Below, in pieces: positions 27,201-33,954 of a stretch of DNA of 64,000 bases. The translations under genes were made by a program, and so were the position numbers. The DNA is from JAABRE01 sp964413275 (GTDB lineage: Bacteria > Cyanobacteriota > Cyanobacteriia > Cyanobacteriales > JAABRE01): NCBI GenBank assembly GCA_964413275.1, contig CAYPSO010000001.1, forward strand, positions 1 through 64,000, written 5' to 3'. Below the pieces are notes generated by a model, which saw only the letters and a list, made by a program, of their open reading frames with translations, did not search any database and was not told where the DNA came from. Position 1 is the first letter of the stretch; every line of letters begins with the position of its first letter.

Positions 27201-27505
27201 CTAAATTTACCTTGAGATAGTAATAATTTTAAAGATTGACCCCCAAAATCTTCTAAAAGCATGACTAAACTATTTTCATATCGTTGTAAGTCATAAGCTT
27301 TAACAATACTCTCTATATTTAAAGAACGAGTAATTTCATATTCGTGTTTATAGCGAGTTAGTTCAGAAGCAGTAGGATAGTTTTTTTTGAGAATTTTAAG
27401 AATAATAGGTTGATTATTTCCTTTTAAAATAGCTCGATAAACTATTGAATTATCACTTTCGTAAATCTTATTAAGAATTTGGTAGTGAATATTAAAATTA
27501 CTCAT
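21272..27505 (-). CDS. Giant Ser/Thr kinase - AAA ATPase - GAF - PAS - AAA-like signalling protein
   Basis: 2077 aa. Order by rough residue: Ser/Thr kinase 1-270 (catalytic loop HKDINPSNI, DFGIS); AAA_16-type ATPase 295-560 (P-loop SGYSGIGKSALVNE, IDDLQWAD); helical TPR-like region 720-1300; GAF 1330-1500; PAS 1505-1635; coiled coil near 1650-1690 (EQKVTERTEEL); then from about 1700 an AAA-like (AAA_35) ATPase with NPRQMGKSSLMVR and IVIFIDEIDSVLG. Related cyanobacterial kinases usually end in a histidine kinase; here that position is taken by the AAA-like domain. The start overlaps the amidohydrolase stop by 4 nt, implying translational coupling. It may sense a signal for the adjacent YcaO cluster; that is inference. 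Confidence 0.85.
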   Translation of the reverse strand: MSNFNIHYQILNKIYESDNSIVYRAILKGNNQPIILKILKKNYPTASELTRYKHEYEITRSLNIESIVKAYDLQRYENSLVMLLEDFGGQSLKLLLSQGKFSLEEFLTIAIKITESLAEIHRANIIHKDINPSNIVYNHQTEQLKIIDFGISTRLAQEFSIACPPNQLEGTLAYIAPEQTGRMNRGVDYRSDFYSLGVTFYELLTSKLPFETTNLMELVHCHIAQEPLAVHEIISDIPLSVSNIIKKLLAKNPEKRYKTAWGIKADLETCLHQLKTLGQISQFTLARQDIAEKLHIPQKLYGREEEVAQLLTAFEKVSQGATEMILISGYSGIGKSALVNEIYQSITLQQGKFIRGKFDQLQRNIPYSAISQAFQYLILQLLSEPEIILQTWKNKILEAIANNAQIIIDVIPELEKIIGQQPPVEQLGRTESENRFNLFFKRFLGVFCQKEHSLVIFIDDLQWADLPSLKLIEQLILDPDKQYFLMIGAYRDNEVSPTHPLINTLNKISQAKVAVNEITLYPLQINQINHLISDSLSCEPEFSKPLAELVAKKTGGNPFFLTQLLYSLYQENLLRFNLEDNQQGYWQWDIEQIESVTITDNVVDLMVRKIEKLDQKTQQVLKLASCIGNYFNLEILYIVNNKSPIVTAKELQSALDEGLIIPLDNNYKIPLLWKLEELSNKKDEISSEYSTYIPYKFLHDRVQQAAYSLIPKAEKKQVHLQIGRLLLKNIKEDELKNKIFDIVNHLNEGSSFINERLEKDELAKLNLQAGKKAKASNAYQSALKYLELGLELLPINSWKSCYQLSLELHLETLEVFYFIGRLEQAKKLTNLVIKNAKNSLDKVKVYELNILFYRSQLQLDLAINDGLEILRMLGLFLPKKQNKFNILVKELQIKLLLRQKEFENLINLPEIKDTDQLAIIKILSTLISPTYSTNRNLYHLVILNLFYIHLKYGNSALASIAYVYYGCYLVEIVEDINLGYKFGQLSLKLLDKFYVSQFKPIVLHTFYGFIKHWKDNAKNKLESLADVIQTGIESGEIVFSSYCASNYCCHLLLFARENLEIIKIEVDKYLNLFSKYNDKYGEDFLEFCGNFCLSLIDIDSNKSISNNDICQKQDDKISYYIKNESYIFVFFATFFYHVQWYLLKSYFKAIKYSDLCEKNKAFGGTTFLISQHNFYESLTLLAIANNNNTKKTKQFLQKVSRNQKQMKKWVSHAPTNYQNKYDLVEAEKARVLGQNWQAEEFYEKAIQGAKKSEFIHEEAIAYERAAEFYLSLGREEIGRIYLRNAYHCYSRWGAKVKVQALESEYPQFLMGITNPKEVPSMKTIESTGGTNPQALDIITVTKASQTISGEIVLEKLLEKLIKIMIENAGAQTGFLILEKEGQLVIEAQGTVEENRVIVCQSIPVKISQQLPLSIINYVERTREDVVLSDATTQGMFTTDPYIIQNQLKSILCTPIIHQGKFIGLLYLENNLSIGAFTSDRLEVLKLLSSQAAISLQNAQLYVALHENERRLTQFLEAMPVGVFVINANGQPYYANQTAQQILGKGIVTETRAEQLTEIYQAYLAGTQQLYPTEQQPLIKALNGQSTTIDDLEIHQADKIIPLEVSATPVFDEKNQIVYAIAAFTDITQRKQAEAERIQFTQELAVNNIALRQAKDELAEYSSTLEQKVTERTEELSQTLEILKATQAELLFENELLRSTEESTTFDYQVGGSLPMDAPTYVVRSADRYLYKALKRGEFCYVLNPRQMGKSSLMVRMINHLQHEGVCCAPIDMTRIGSEDVTPNQWYKGFAFELGRRFGLGKKFNLKTWWQEREDISPVQRLSQFIEEVLLVEVGVEDGIPSKQIVIFIDEIDSVLGLNFSVNDFFALIRFCYNQRSLNREYQRLTFALFGVATPSDLITNIQTTPFNIGQPIQLEGFKEHEAQPLLQGLAEKVSNPQTVLKEVLAWTNGQPFLTQKLCKLIRNSSSIIPANGEAFWIENLVRTNIINNWQSQDEPEHLRTICDRILKSQQSARLLEIYRQLLNQEADIATDSLEARELILSGLVVKEKGFLRINNPIYELIFNHGWVEQNNSKNKNN

Positions 27506-28557
27506 TTGTCCATACCATAGAAACGAACAGGATTATCCCAAAGGATTTTTCTTACGATTTCTGGGGAAAGTTGTTTATCGAGTGCTACAGCTTTCTTGAC
27601 AACATTGGGATCGTGATCGAGATGAGGATAATCAGAACCAAAAATTAGACTATCTTCACCAATATAAGCGATCATTTCAGAAATATAGGGTTCAGAAGGT
27701 TCTATCTCAATAAAGCATTGGCGACGAAAATATTCAGAAGGTTTTATCTTTACGTTATCTTTAACCTCCCAGTAAAGTTCTTCATACTCCTTATCTAGTC
27801 GCCATAACCAATAGGGTAGCCAGCCACAGCCTGATTCTAGGAAACCCACCCTAAGTTTTGGATAGCGTTCTAAAACCCCTCCCTCAACCAATGCTAAAAA
27901 TGCCATCATTTGCTCCATCGGATGGGCGCAAGCGTGCATTGAAAAATGGGTATCAAAGCGATTTGCCCCAGTAGTTGGCAGACGACAATGGGCAACAGTA
28001 TGAATGCCAACTGCAATTCCTAGTTTTTCACACTCTGCCCAAAAAGGCTCATAGGCCGGGTTATTTAATAATCTGCCCTTAACTGGGTTAGGCAATAAAC
28101 AGACACCGAGCCAGCCAAACTTGACTATCCGATTTAATTCTGGGACCATATCTTCAGGATTATGAAGATTTACAAGTCCTACTCCTCTAAGGATTTGCGG
28201 GTTATAGCTACAAAAATCTCGCAACCAATTATTGTAGGCTAAGACAAATTCCTGAGCTAATCGGGGAGTCATTTTATCAATTGCTAAAAGCCATAAACCA
28301 TAACTGGGATAGATTAATGATTGATCGATTCCCATTTGCTTCATTGCTTTGACTTGAGATTCTGCATCAAAGTTATTGGCTAAGGATATTTTACTTTTAA
28401 CTTGAGTAGAAATATTGTGGTAAATTTTCTCGCCTTTAATTGTTAGATCTTGCAAAGGAGCAAAGCTTTTAAATTCTGGATTTAGATACTGTTCCCAAAT
28501 ATTTATTGGCTCAATAGTATGAGCATCTGCATCAATAATTTGATATCCATTAAGCAT
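27502..28557 (-). CDS. Amidohydrolase-2 family metal hydrolase
   Basis: 351 aa of the TIM-barrel ACMSD/amidohydrolase-2 superfamily. Metal-ligand elements are visible: IIDADAHTIEP at the N-terminus (an AxH variant of the usual DxHxH), GIHTVAHCR (about residue 180), and LIFGSDYPHLDHDP near the C-terminus with the conserved Asp. Substrate cannot be inferred from sequence. It is overlapped by the giant kinase gene, and the NHLP-like precursor gene is 268 nt upstream on the same strand. An amidohydrolase is a known partner of YcaO enzymes in bottromycin synthesis, though from a different subfamily, so involvement in RiPP maturation is possible but unproven. Confidence 0.8.
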   Translation of the reverse strand: MLNGYQIIDADAHTIEPINIWEQYLNPEFKSFAPLQDLTIKGEKIYHNISTQVKSKISLANNFDAESQVKAMKQMGIDQSLIYPSYGLWLLAIDKMTPRLAQEFVLAYNNWLRDFCSYNPQILRGVGLVNLHNPEDMVPELNRIVKFGWLGVCLLPNPVKGRLLNNPAYEPFWAECEKLGIAVGIHTVAHCRLPTTGANRFDTHFSMHACAHPMEQMMAFLALVEGGVLERYPKLRVGFLESGCGWLPYWLWRLDKEYEELYWEVKDNVKIKPSEYFRRQCFIEIEPSEPYISEMIAYIGEDSLIFGSDYPHLDHDPNVVKKAVALDKQLSPEIVRKILWDNPVRFYGMDK

Positions 28558-28717
28558 ATAAAAACCTTATCATTAGTTCTGAAATTTATAATATTACTCT
28601 TGAAAAGCTTGTAATATATATGTCAATCTTCAATATTAGACATCTCGTTAGATGGGTATTTAGGTCTTGATTTAAGCTATCACGCATTTAAGTACTGCGA
28701 TCCGGGAGTAGTCGTAG

Positions 28718-28737
28718 GGGTGAACGGCCGTTCACCC
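28718..28737. repeat. 20-bp perfect palindrome
   Basis: GGGTGAACGGCCGTTCACCC, preceded by GTAG. Similar palindromes are dispersed in cyanobacterial genomes. It lies in the 268-bp gap between the amidohydrolase and precursor genes and could terminate or process the transcript. I found no other credible small ORF in that gap. Confidence 0.7.
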
Positions 28738-28825
28738 GTACAGTAGGGGTAGATGGGTATTCTGCTCAAGATGAAATTAGCAAAATTCTAGAGATGTCTA
28801 TTCTTAATTTTTTTATATCGCAGTA

Positions 28826-29281
28826 TCACCAAGTAACGGGAATATAAGGATTAGGAGGAATTATTTGTTCGGGATTTTCATTGTTAACCCATTCCTCTAG
28901 CTCAGAATCTGACAAATTGAAATCGCTAGGTTTTGGAGGATATGCCAGTTTTAATTTTAAGGGGGTAGAATTATCTCTTGTGTCTTCAAGACTACCTAGA
29001 AAGCTATCCGTATCTAACTCAATGTCTATATTTCCTAAAATTTCTATCTCAATACCGTTATCTTTAAATAGTTGCAATATTTTTTGATCGTCTCCAGATA
29101 ATAAGATTTTTCTGATTTCTTTTCCTTCTGGAAGCCAAGACTTTGCAAAAAGCTTGGAGATTTCTTTAGTCATTAGCTGTAATGTCTTAACCTTTTTCTC
29201 TTGGTCAACCGGAGCTAATCTGTCTCCTTTATCTCTTTGGTTTGATATATCAACGAATTCCTCGTATGATAGTTGTGACAT
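28826..29281 (-). CDS. NHLP-like RiPP precursor candidate
   Basis: 151 aa, acidic, no cysteine. The middle and end resemble nitrile-hydratase-type leader peptides (NHLP): KILLSGDDQKILQLFKDNGI (about 58-77), a beta segment (IEIEILGNIDIEL), then LKLAYPPKPSDFNLSDSELE (109-128), which matches the NHLP ending 'LPPxP...LSDEELExVAGG'. Here the usual GG cleavage site is replaced by NN (133-134). The tail is ENPEQIIPPNPYIPVTW (135-151), with a single Thr and no Cys or Ser. The gene is 97 nt downstream of the PatD-like YcaO gene on the same strand, which supports a precursor role. NHLP membership is by eye; it could be a non-precursor NHLP homologue. Confidence 0.6.
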   Translation of the reverse strand: MSQLSYEEFVDISNQRDKGDRLAPVDQEKKVKTLQLMTKEISKLFAKSWLPEGKEIRKILLSGDDQKILQLFKDNGIEIEILGNIDIELDTDSFLGSLEDTRDNSTPLKLKLAYPPKPSDFNLSDSELEEWVNNENPEQIIPPNPYIPVTW

Positions 29282-29378
29282 AATTTCTCCTTAATTATGA
29301 TCTGATGGCATTCATCCTACCTTATCTTTTGGGAATCTGCATCATTGAAAAAATGCTGATAAAATAAACTAAATTAGC

Positions 29379-31685
29379 TTACATCCACATGGGAAAAGAA
29401 TTAAGTTGATTTTCCTTTAGGGACTGTGATAACCATCCCATTTGAACTGGTATTTCATACAGCCTTCCCGAACCAAGACGTTGCCACATATGACGCATCC
29501 CCGGAATAATTACTTTTATGACTCTTAATCCTATATCGGAACGAGTTTGATCGAGAACTAACATTTCCATATTTTTTCTTTCAACAATTTTTTGACAAAA
29601 CTTTATATCATCTAACAAATCGTTACTAACAATTTGAGGATAGTCAGTAGCTATTTTAGCTGTTAGTTTTGGTTCGGGAATTAGATATGGTTGCTCGGCT
29701 AAAGTTGCCATTTTCCACCATTTGATAGCTAAAGGATCTGCATATTTAGGGTATTGAGTAGTACCATCAGCATTAGCTAATAAAACACTAGGTAGCATTT
29801 GATTTAATTCGGTTAAGGCTCGGCTTAGGGCAATCTTAGGATCGAAATGAGCGCCATAACCCAAAACAATATCTTCTACTTCGCGATCGCTTCTCCGACT
29901 AATGGCGGCAAAAACAGGAATATTGAGATCGCTGGTAAGATCTAATACCCAAAGTTCTCTACTTAATTCTTGATAATATTTCTTTAGACTACGAAAATAA
30001 GGATCATCAAAACTGTCTAAATCGACTTGGGGTTTTTGAAGGCGATTATACCACCATAAAGCCACAGCATCTCGCTCTACTAATTCCATAAACCCTTGCA
30101 CAATAGCTTCTTCGATCGTATTACCCGCCGCACAACCATTGTAATCAGCCCAACAGTCGGGTTTATAAGAAGGTCGATAGCCATAATAGCAATAAGCCGT
30201 TGGTAAATACTTAAATTCTTGGTGAGTTAGAGACCAAACAGGAGTCCAGTTAATTTCTCTTTCTTCATCAAAGGGTTCTGGAATTTTTTGAAACCAGCCT
30301 TGACACTCAAGATTCCATCGCTCTCTATTCTGGTATTGCTGTTGACTGAAATTCATGCAGGCATTGGGGTGAATTACTTTGTCCCCCATTTGTTGATAAC
30401 TGTTTTTTTCTCTGATTTCATCCCCGTGAAACATCCCAGAATATCGTTCAATTGCTTCACAAAAACCACTGGCCATAGCTTGAAAGTCAGTCCTTCCTTT
30501 TCCTGCACTTATACCAGCTAAATTTTGCTGCAAACTTGCTAAATCGTCGAAAAGACCTTGAAAATGATGTTTGGCAATGCAGTTATGAATTAATTTATTC
30601 CCCGGAATTTTATTTAATTCTCTTACAACTCCAGTAATAGGGCTAATATGATGTTGATATTTACTAAGAGTTTCTTGGGGCGAACAGCAACGGTGTCCTC
30701 CATCTGTGATAAAGATTTTCTTACGATGTCCTAAAACAAAAGGTAGGGGGGTTTTACTTAACTCATTTAGCCTCTCTCCACAGCTAGAACATTGAGGACG
30801 CTTGACGAAGCTATGATTTTGAGTTTCCAAGGTGATGGTATCATGAGCAATTAAATAGTTTTCTAATTTGGTATTTTCTCCTTGGACAATCCACTTAAAC
30901 ACCTCTGTGGCTGCCATTGCCAATGCAGTTTGTACCGTAGATGCCAAATATCCTAAAGGAGGAGCTAAAGGATCGCAAATGTTTTTGTTTCTCTGAATAA
31001 ATCCTTCAATCGGTCTATTATCTCGCAAACGTTTGGCTAAACATTCCCAACAACCATTGTTATGAGGATAAAATAAAGGACCAATCCAGACTATTGTCCC
31101 TAATGGTTTAACCAGCATCCAGGGAGATTGAGATTTTAAAGCTTTTTGATTAAACTTATCTAACTCAGGATTGAGATAGTCATCGATTAAAACTATTGTA
31201 AAATCCCCTTCGTCTGCTACTTGAATTTGTAGAGACTCAAGTATGGCAATGAAATCTTCAGCCGCCACAGAGCCTAATGCTTGTACTGCTATTTTAGTCG
31301 TTTCCAATCTCTGATGAGCTAAGGTGGGAAGGATTTTAAGATGGTGGCAGAAAATTTCTAACTGTGATGGGACAGAGGTATTCTGTTCGAGAATATAACC
31401 CTTTTGTTCCATTTGAAATAAAGCATATTGGGCTTTAACGCTCAGGTCAAGTAATTCTTGGAAGAATGTTGTAGCTTCTTGAAAAGATTGTCGATCTTGC
31501 AATAAGGACTTTTGAATAATATCAATAATTTCGTCAATATTGCGATCACCATCAATTAAAGCGGCCAAACTACAAGAAATACGATCGCTCAGGCATACTT
31601 TTTCTCTTTCAGACAAGAAAAATATTTTGTCTGGTTCTAACGTTTTAATTGAGTAAGATGGATTAAATTGTGGTTTATGAAGCAT
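29379..31685 (-). CDS. PatD-like fused cyclodehydratase (E1-like + YcaO)
   Basis: 768 aa. The N-terminal E1/recognition half has the Zn-type pairs CWECL (about residue 213) and CSSCG (about 300); the YcaO half has ATP-site motifs SAGKGRTDFQAMASGFCEAI ERYSG (about 393-417) and AAGNTIEEAIVQGFMELVER (about 517-536) plus DQTRSDIGLRVIKVIIPGMRH. Layout, length and many stretches resemble cyanobactin heterocyclases such as PatD/TruD, which turn Cys/Ser/Thr into azolines using ATP. Unlike those, the C-terminus is LNSFPMWM, without the proline-rich PxPxP end. No PatA/PatG proteases or PatE peptide are nearby; the likely partner is the downstream NHLP-like gene. Confidence 0.9.
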   Translation of the reverse strand: MLHKPQFNPSYSIKTLEPDKIFFLSEREKVCLSDRISCSLAALIDGDRNIDEIIDIIQKSLLQDRQSFQEATTFFQELLDLSVKAQYALFQMEQKGYILEQNTSVPSQLEIFCHHLKILPTLAHQRLETTKIAVQALGSVAAEDFIAILESLQIQVADEGDFTIVLIDDYLNPELDKFNQKALKSQSPWMLVKPLGTIVWIGPLFYPHNNGCWECLAKRLRDNRPIEGFIQRNKNICDPLAPPLGYLASTVQTALAMAATEVFKWIVQGENTKLENYLIAHDTITLETQNHSFVKRPQCSSCGERLNELSKTPLPFVLGHRKKIFITDGGHRCCSPQETLSKYQHHISPITGVVRELNKIPGNKLIHNCIAKHHFQGLFDDLASLQQNLAGISAGKGRTDFQAMASGFCEAIERYSGMFHGDEIREKNSYQQMGDKVIHPNACMNFSQQQYQNRERWNLECQGWFQKIPEPFDEEREINWTPVWSLTHQEFKYLPTAYCYYGYRPSYKPDCWADYNGCAAGNTIEEAIVQGFMELVERDAVALWWYNRLQKPQVDLDSFDDPYFRSLKKYYQELSRELWVLDLTSDLNIPVFAAISRRSDREVEDIVLGYGAHFDPKIALSRALTELNQMLPSVLLANADGTTQYPKYADPLAIKWWKMATLAEQPYLIPEPKLTAKIATDYPQIVSNDLLDDIKFCQKIVERKNMEMLVLDQTRSDIGLRVIKVIIPGMRHMWQRLGSGRLYEIPVQMGWLSQSLKENQLNSFPMWM

Positions 31686-31731
31686 TATTTTAATTCTTTC
31701 TAAAAAATATTTGGGTGTTTTTAAAATGATA

Positions 31732-31855
31732 GAACTTACGCACTGTCATGAAAGAATAAGGGTTTGGTCTATCTAATTTGGCGGGAGCGAAGCGCTGCTG
31801 CAAGCAGATCGCCTTAACGCAATATCAAGCTTCCAGACGTTAAGTGCGTAAGTCC
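31732..31855. mobile_element. MITE-like element 3 (about 124 bp)
   Basis: Inverted ends ACTTACGCACT (31734) and AGTGCGTAAGT (31843) enclose a core with GGGAGCGAAGCGCTGCTGCA. The ends differ from those of the elements at 16415 and 49624 but share the TTACGCA heart. It sits in the gap between the YcaO gene and the HTH-ATPase gene and may contain the promoter-distal sequence of the YcaO operon. Confidence 0.65.
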
Positions 31856-31896
31856 TAAATGAATCACCAATGACTAGTTTAGAAGGAATATAACCA

Positions 31897-33216
31897 TTAA
31901 ATAAAATCTTGCTCTCTCTTTTTTTTAAAATATTGTCGATATAACTCACAACTTGGACTTACTTTATCTCCTAATTGGTTAATTATCCCCATACTACTTA
32001 ACTTGTAAGCCACAATAGAATCCAATTGTATAGGTTCAGGCGCACTTATAACAAGATTGAGGGCTTTAGCTAATTCTGGCTGTTCTTGCAGTATTACCCA
32101 ATGCCTCTGCAAGTGATTATGATAAATTCCAGTGGCTGTAGCAGCAGTTTGCAACAGTTGTGCTAGGGTTATTTCCCCACGACTGAGATGATAGATGGCG
32201 ATATGTACCAAGGCGGGATGTCCCCAAACTAAATCCATTAGTTGTTGAGCTTCTTTACCATCTGACCAATTGAGTTCGTACTTTTGGGCTAACTGCTGCA
32301 CTTCTTCGAGATTGAAATAGTTTAATTGAATTGGCAACCCTACATTGAAAGGCGAGTGGTTAAGTTGAAGGGGAACATAAATTTCTGTGGAGTGAACCAC
32401 AATGAGGCGGAACTTTTGCCAGATAGGTAAGGTTTTGGCTTCTTCGTACCAAGAGCGTAGTAGAGGTAAAAAATCCTTGGCAACTTGAGGATGCTCGAAA
32501 ATATGATTCAGTTCATCTAAAGCCAAGACAAAGGGAGTGTCAATTTGCTCTAGGAGATATTCTTGAAAGTATGAGGTGCAGCTAATTTTGCTCCCTAAAT
32601 CTTCATCCCAATATTCGTCTAGTCTTGGTTTAATTTGAAGTTGGTGGGCGATGTTGGCACAAAGACAGCGCAAAAATTGATTCAAATCGCTCAAGATTGA
32701 TTGGTCAACTTGCTCTAGATTCAGGCTGACGGTGCAATAGCCCAGAGATTTGGCATAGTCGAGAATTCTCAGCAACAGAGAAGTTTTACCCATTTCCCTC
32801 GGAGCTTTAATCCGCACTAATGCTCCCGGCTTGTTGATTTCTTCTTTAATCTGTTTTTCCAAGGGAAAACGTTCTAAGTAAAAATGAGAACCAAGAGGTA
32901 CTGAGCCGTTGGGATAAGGTGGGGATTTATCTTGGTTAGTATTGAGCAGCTCAATAGTTTCAGGATTTTTATTTTTAGTTGGGGATGAAACCTCAAAATT
33001 TAGATCAGCAATTTCTCTCCAGTCCAATGCCAATCTTTGACAAAGTTCTTCAAAGGTCAAATAGTCAACAGGTTTACCTCTCAAGAAGTTACTAACTGTA
33101 GCTAAAGCAAATCCTATATCTTCAGCTAAAGAACGTTGGCTAGGAAAGCCATTACGGATAACGGCAAGTTTTACTTTATCAATGCAATCAGTTTTAATTT
33201 TGAGAGATCTGGGCAT
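31897..33216 (-). CDS. HTH - AAA-like (AAA_35) ATPase
   Basis: 439 aa. Residues about 15-65 form a helix-turn-helix (QRSLAEDIGFALATVSNFLR, then LTFEELCQRLALDW). From about 105 an AAA_35-type ATPase follows: FYLERFPLEKQIKEEI, P-loop IKAPREMGKTSLLLR, and Walker-B-like FVLALDELNHIFE. The same ATPase class forms the C-terminus of the giant kinase at 21272, on the other side of the YcaO cluster. Such ATPases occur in cyanobacterial signal-transduction or conflict systems. It is divergent from the gene at 33400 and could regulate that promoter, whose repeated motif is described at 33253. No signal or membrane segment. Confidence 0.78.
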   Translation of the reverse strand: MPRSLKIKTDCIDKVKLAVIRNGFPSQRSLAEDIGFALATVSNFLRGKPVDYLTFEELCQRLALDWREIADLNFEVSSPTKNKNPETIELLNTNQDKSPPYPNGSVPLGSHFYLERFPLEKQIKEEINKPGALVRIKAPREMGKTSLLLRILDYAKSLGYCTVSLNLEQVDQSILSDLNQFLRCLCANIAHQLQIKPRLDEYWDEDLGSKISCTSYFQEYLLEQIDTPFVLALDELNHIFEHPQVAKDFLPLLRSWYEEAKTLPIWQKFRLIVVHSTEIYVPLQLNHSPFNVGLPIQLNYFNLEEVQQLAQKYELNWSDGKEAQQLMDLVWGHPALVHIAIYHLSRGEITLAQLLQTAATATGIYHNHLQRHWVILQEQPELAKALNLVISAPEPIQLDSIVAYKLSSMGIINQLGDKVSPSCELYRQYFKKKREQDFI

Positions 33217-33252
33217 GGATTAACTACTAAAAACTGTACTAATTTTACATAA

Positions 33253-33313
33253 AACTCAGGCACAAGTCAGTACATTTTAGGTTTTAACTCAATTAGTAAT
33301 GAAGTTTTATAAG
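33253..33313 (+). promoter_or_regulatory. Shared promoter block, copy 1 (phased direct repeats)
   Basis: AACTCAG (33253) and AAGTCAG (33264) are direct repeats 11 bp apart, followed by a block from 33262 (ACAAGTCAGT) through GGTTTTAACTCAATTAGTAA to about 33313. About 45 of 56 positions match the block before the gene at 34066. Spacing of one helical turn is typical of OmpR/PhoB-type response-regulator sites; identity of the regulator is not shown. Confidence 0.6.
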
Positions 33314-33399
33314 TATATAAGGTTTAAAAATAACTTTGGTTGTTTATTTTTTACCAATTCAACTTTTACCGAATATCCTGAAACAGGAGGATTTTAATC

Positions 33400-33672
33400 A
33401 TGTCAACTCTAACTAATACTTCCCAACAAAATACTAATTTGAAAACTACAAATCAAGCCAATTCAGTGGGCTTTCTGCAAGAAAATCACGGACATAATTC
33501 TGCTATGCGACTGATGAGCTTCATTGCTTTAATATCTGCGATAACCTTTGGCGGATTGACACTAATTAAGCCAGAAATTAAAGATGTAGGCGTTCAACTA
33601 ACCTATAGTTTTTTAGTTGCTGCTTTTGCTCCTAAAGCTGTTCAAAAGTTTGCTGAAAATAGAGTCTCATAA
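33400..33672 (+). CDS. Small membrane protein, holin-like
   Basis: 90 aa with a hydrophilic, Gln/Asn/Thr-rich first third, then two hydrophobic segments: MRLMSFIALISAITFGGLTL (about residues 36-55) and VQLTYSFLVAAFAPKAVQKF (about 65-84). This layout, with the MRLMSF...PKAVQKFAE signature, resembles small phage-derived or holin-like membrane proteins; function unproven. An AGGAGG site (AACAGGAGGATTTTAATC) precedes the start, so expression should be strong. Its promoter region shares a 56-bp block with the gene at 34066. A hairpin at 33674 terminates it. It is divergent from the HTH-ATPase gene. Confidence 0.65.
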   Translation: MSTLTNTSQQNTNLKTTNQANSVGFLQENHGHNSAMRLMSFIALISAITFGGLTLIKPEIKDVGVQLTYSFLVAAFAPKAVQKFAENRVS

Positions 33673-33673
33673 A

Positions 33674-33696
33674 AGGTGTTAGTTTTTCTAACACCT
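33674..33696 (+). terminator. Terminator of the small membrane gene
   Basis: AGGTGTTAG and CTAACACCT pair perfectly around TTTTT, 2 nt after the stop codon at 33672. Tail is AAGTTG, so a moderate terminator. Confidence 0.7.
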
Positions 33697-33790
33697 AAGT
33701 TGTACAAACTGAGATATTAAAAAAAAAGTGCAATTGGTGAGTAATATCAAGTTTGGATAATCAGTGAAATAAAAATATATTTGAATCGTA

Positions 33791-33856
33791 GTAGGGTGCG
33801 TCAAATTTTTCAGTAATGGGAATTTATTGATAGTTTATCTGTCTGACGCACCCTAC
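33791..33856. repeat. Inverted repeat GTAGGGTGCGTCA
   Basis: GTAGGGTGCGTCA at 33791 and TGACGCACCCTAC at 33844 are exact inverted copies around 40 bp. A half copy (GCTGACGCACCCTAAAC) is at about 57611. The 369-bp gap 33697-34065 contains this dispersed repeat and the promoter block at 33955, and no gene that I can support. Confidence 0.7.
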
Positions 33857-33954
33857 ATTTTAAATGCACAACATCTGATTGAGTCAGGGAATTGGATTTG
33901 CTTTTTATTTTCAGGCAATCTCATGAACATTTAGGGATTTCTAACTAATCAAAA

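Noticed and set aside
28558..28825. A small PatE-like precursor between the amidohydrolase and NHLP genes
   Set aside because: Only very short ATG frames (up to about 15 codons) occur; none has a leader or a Cys/Ser/Thr-rich core.
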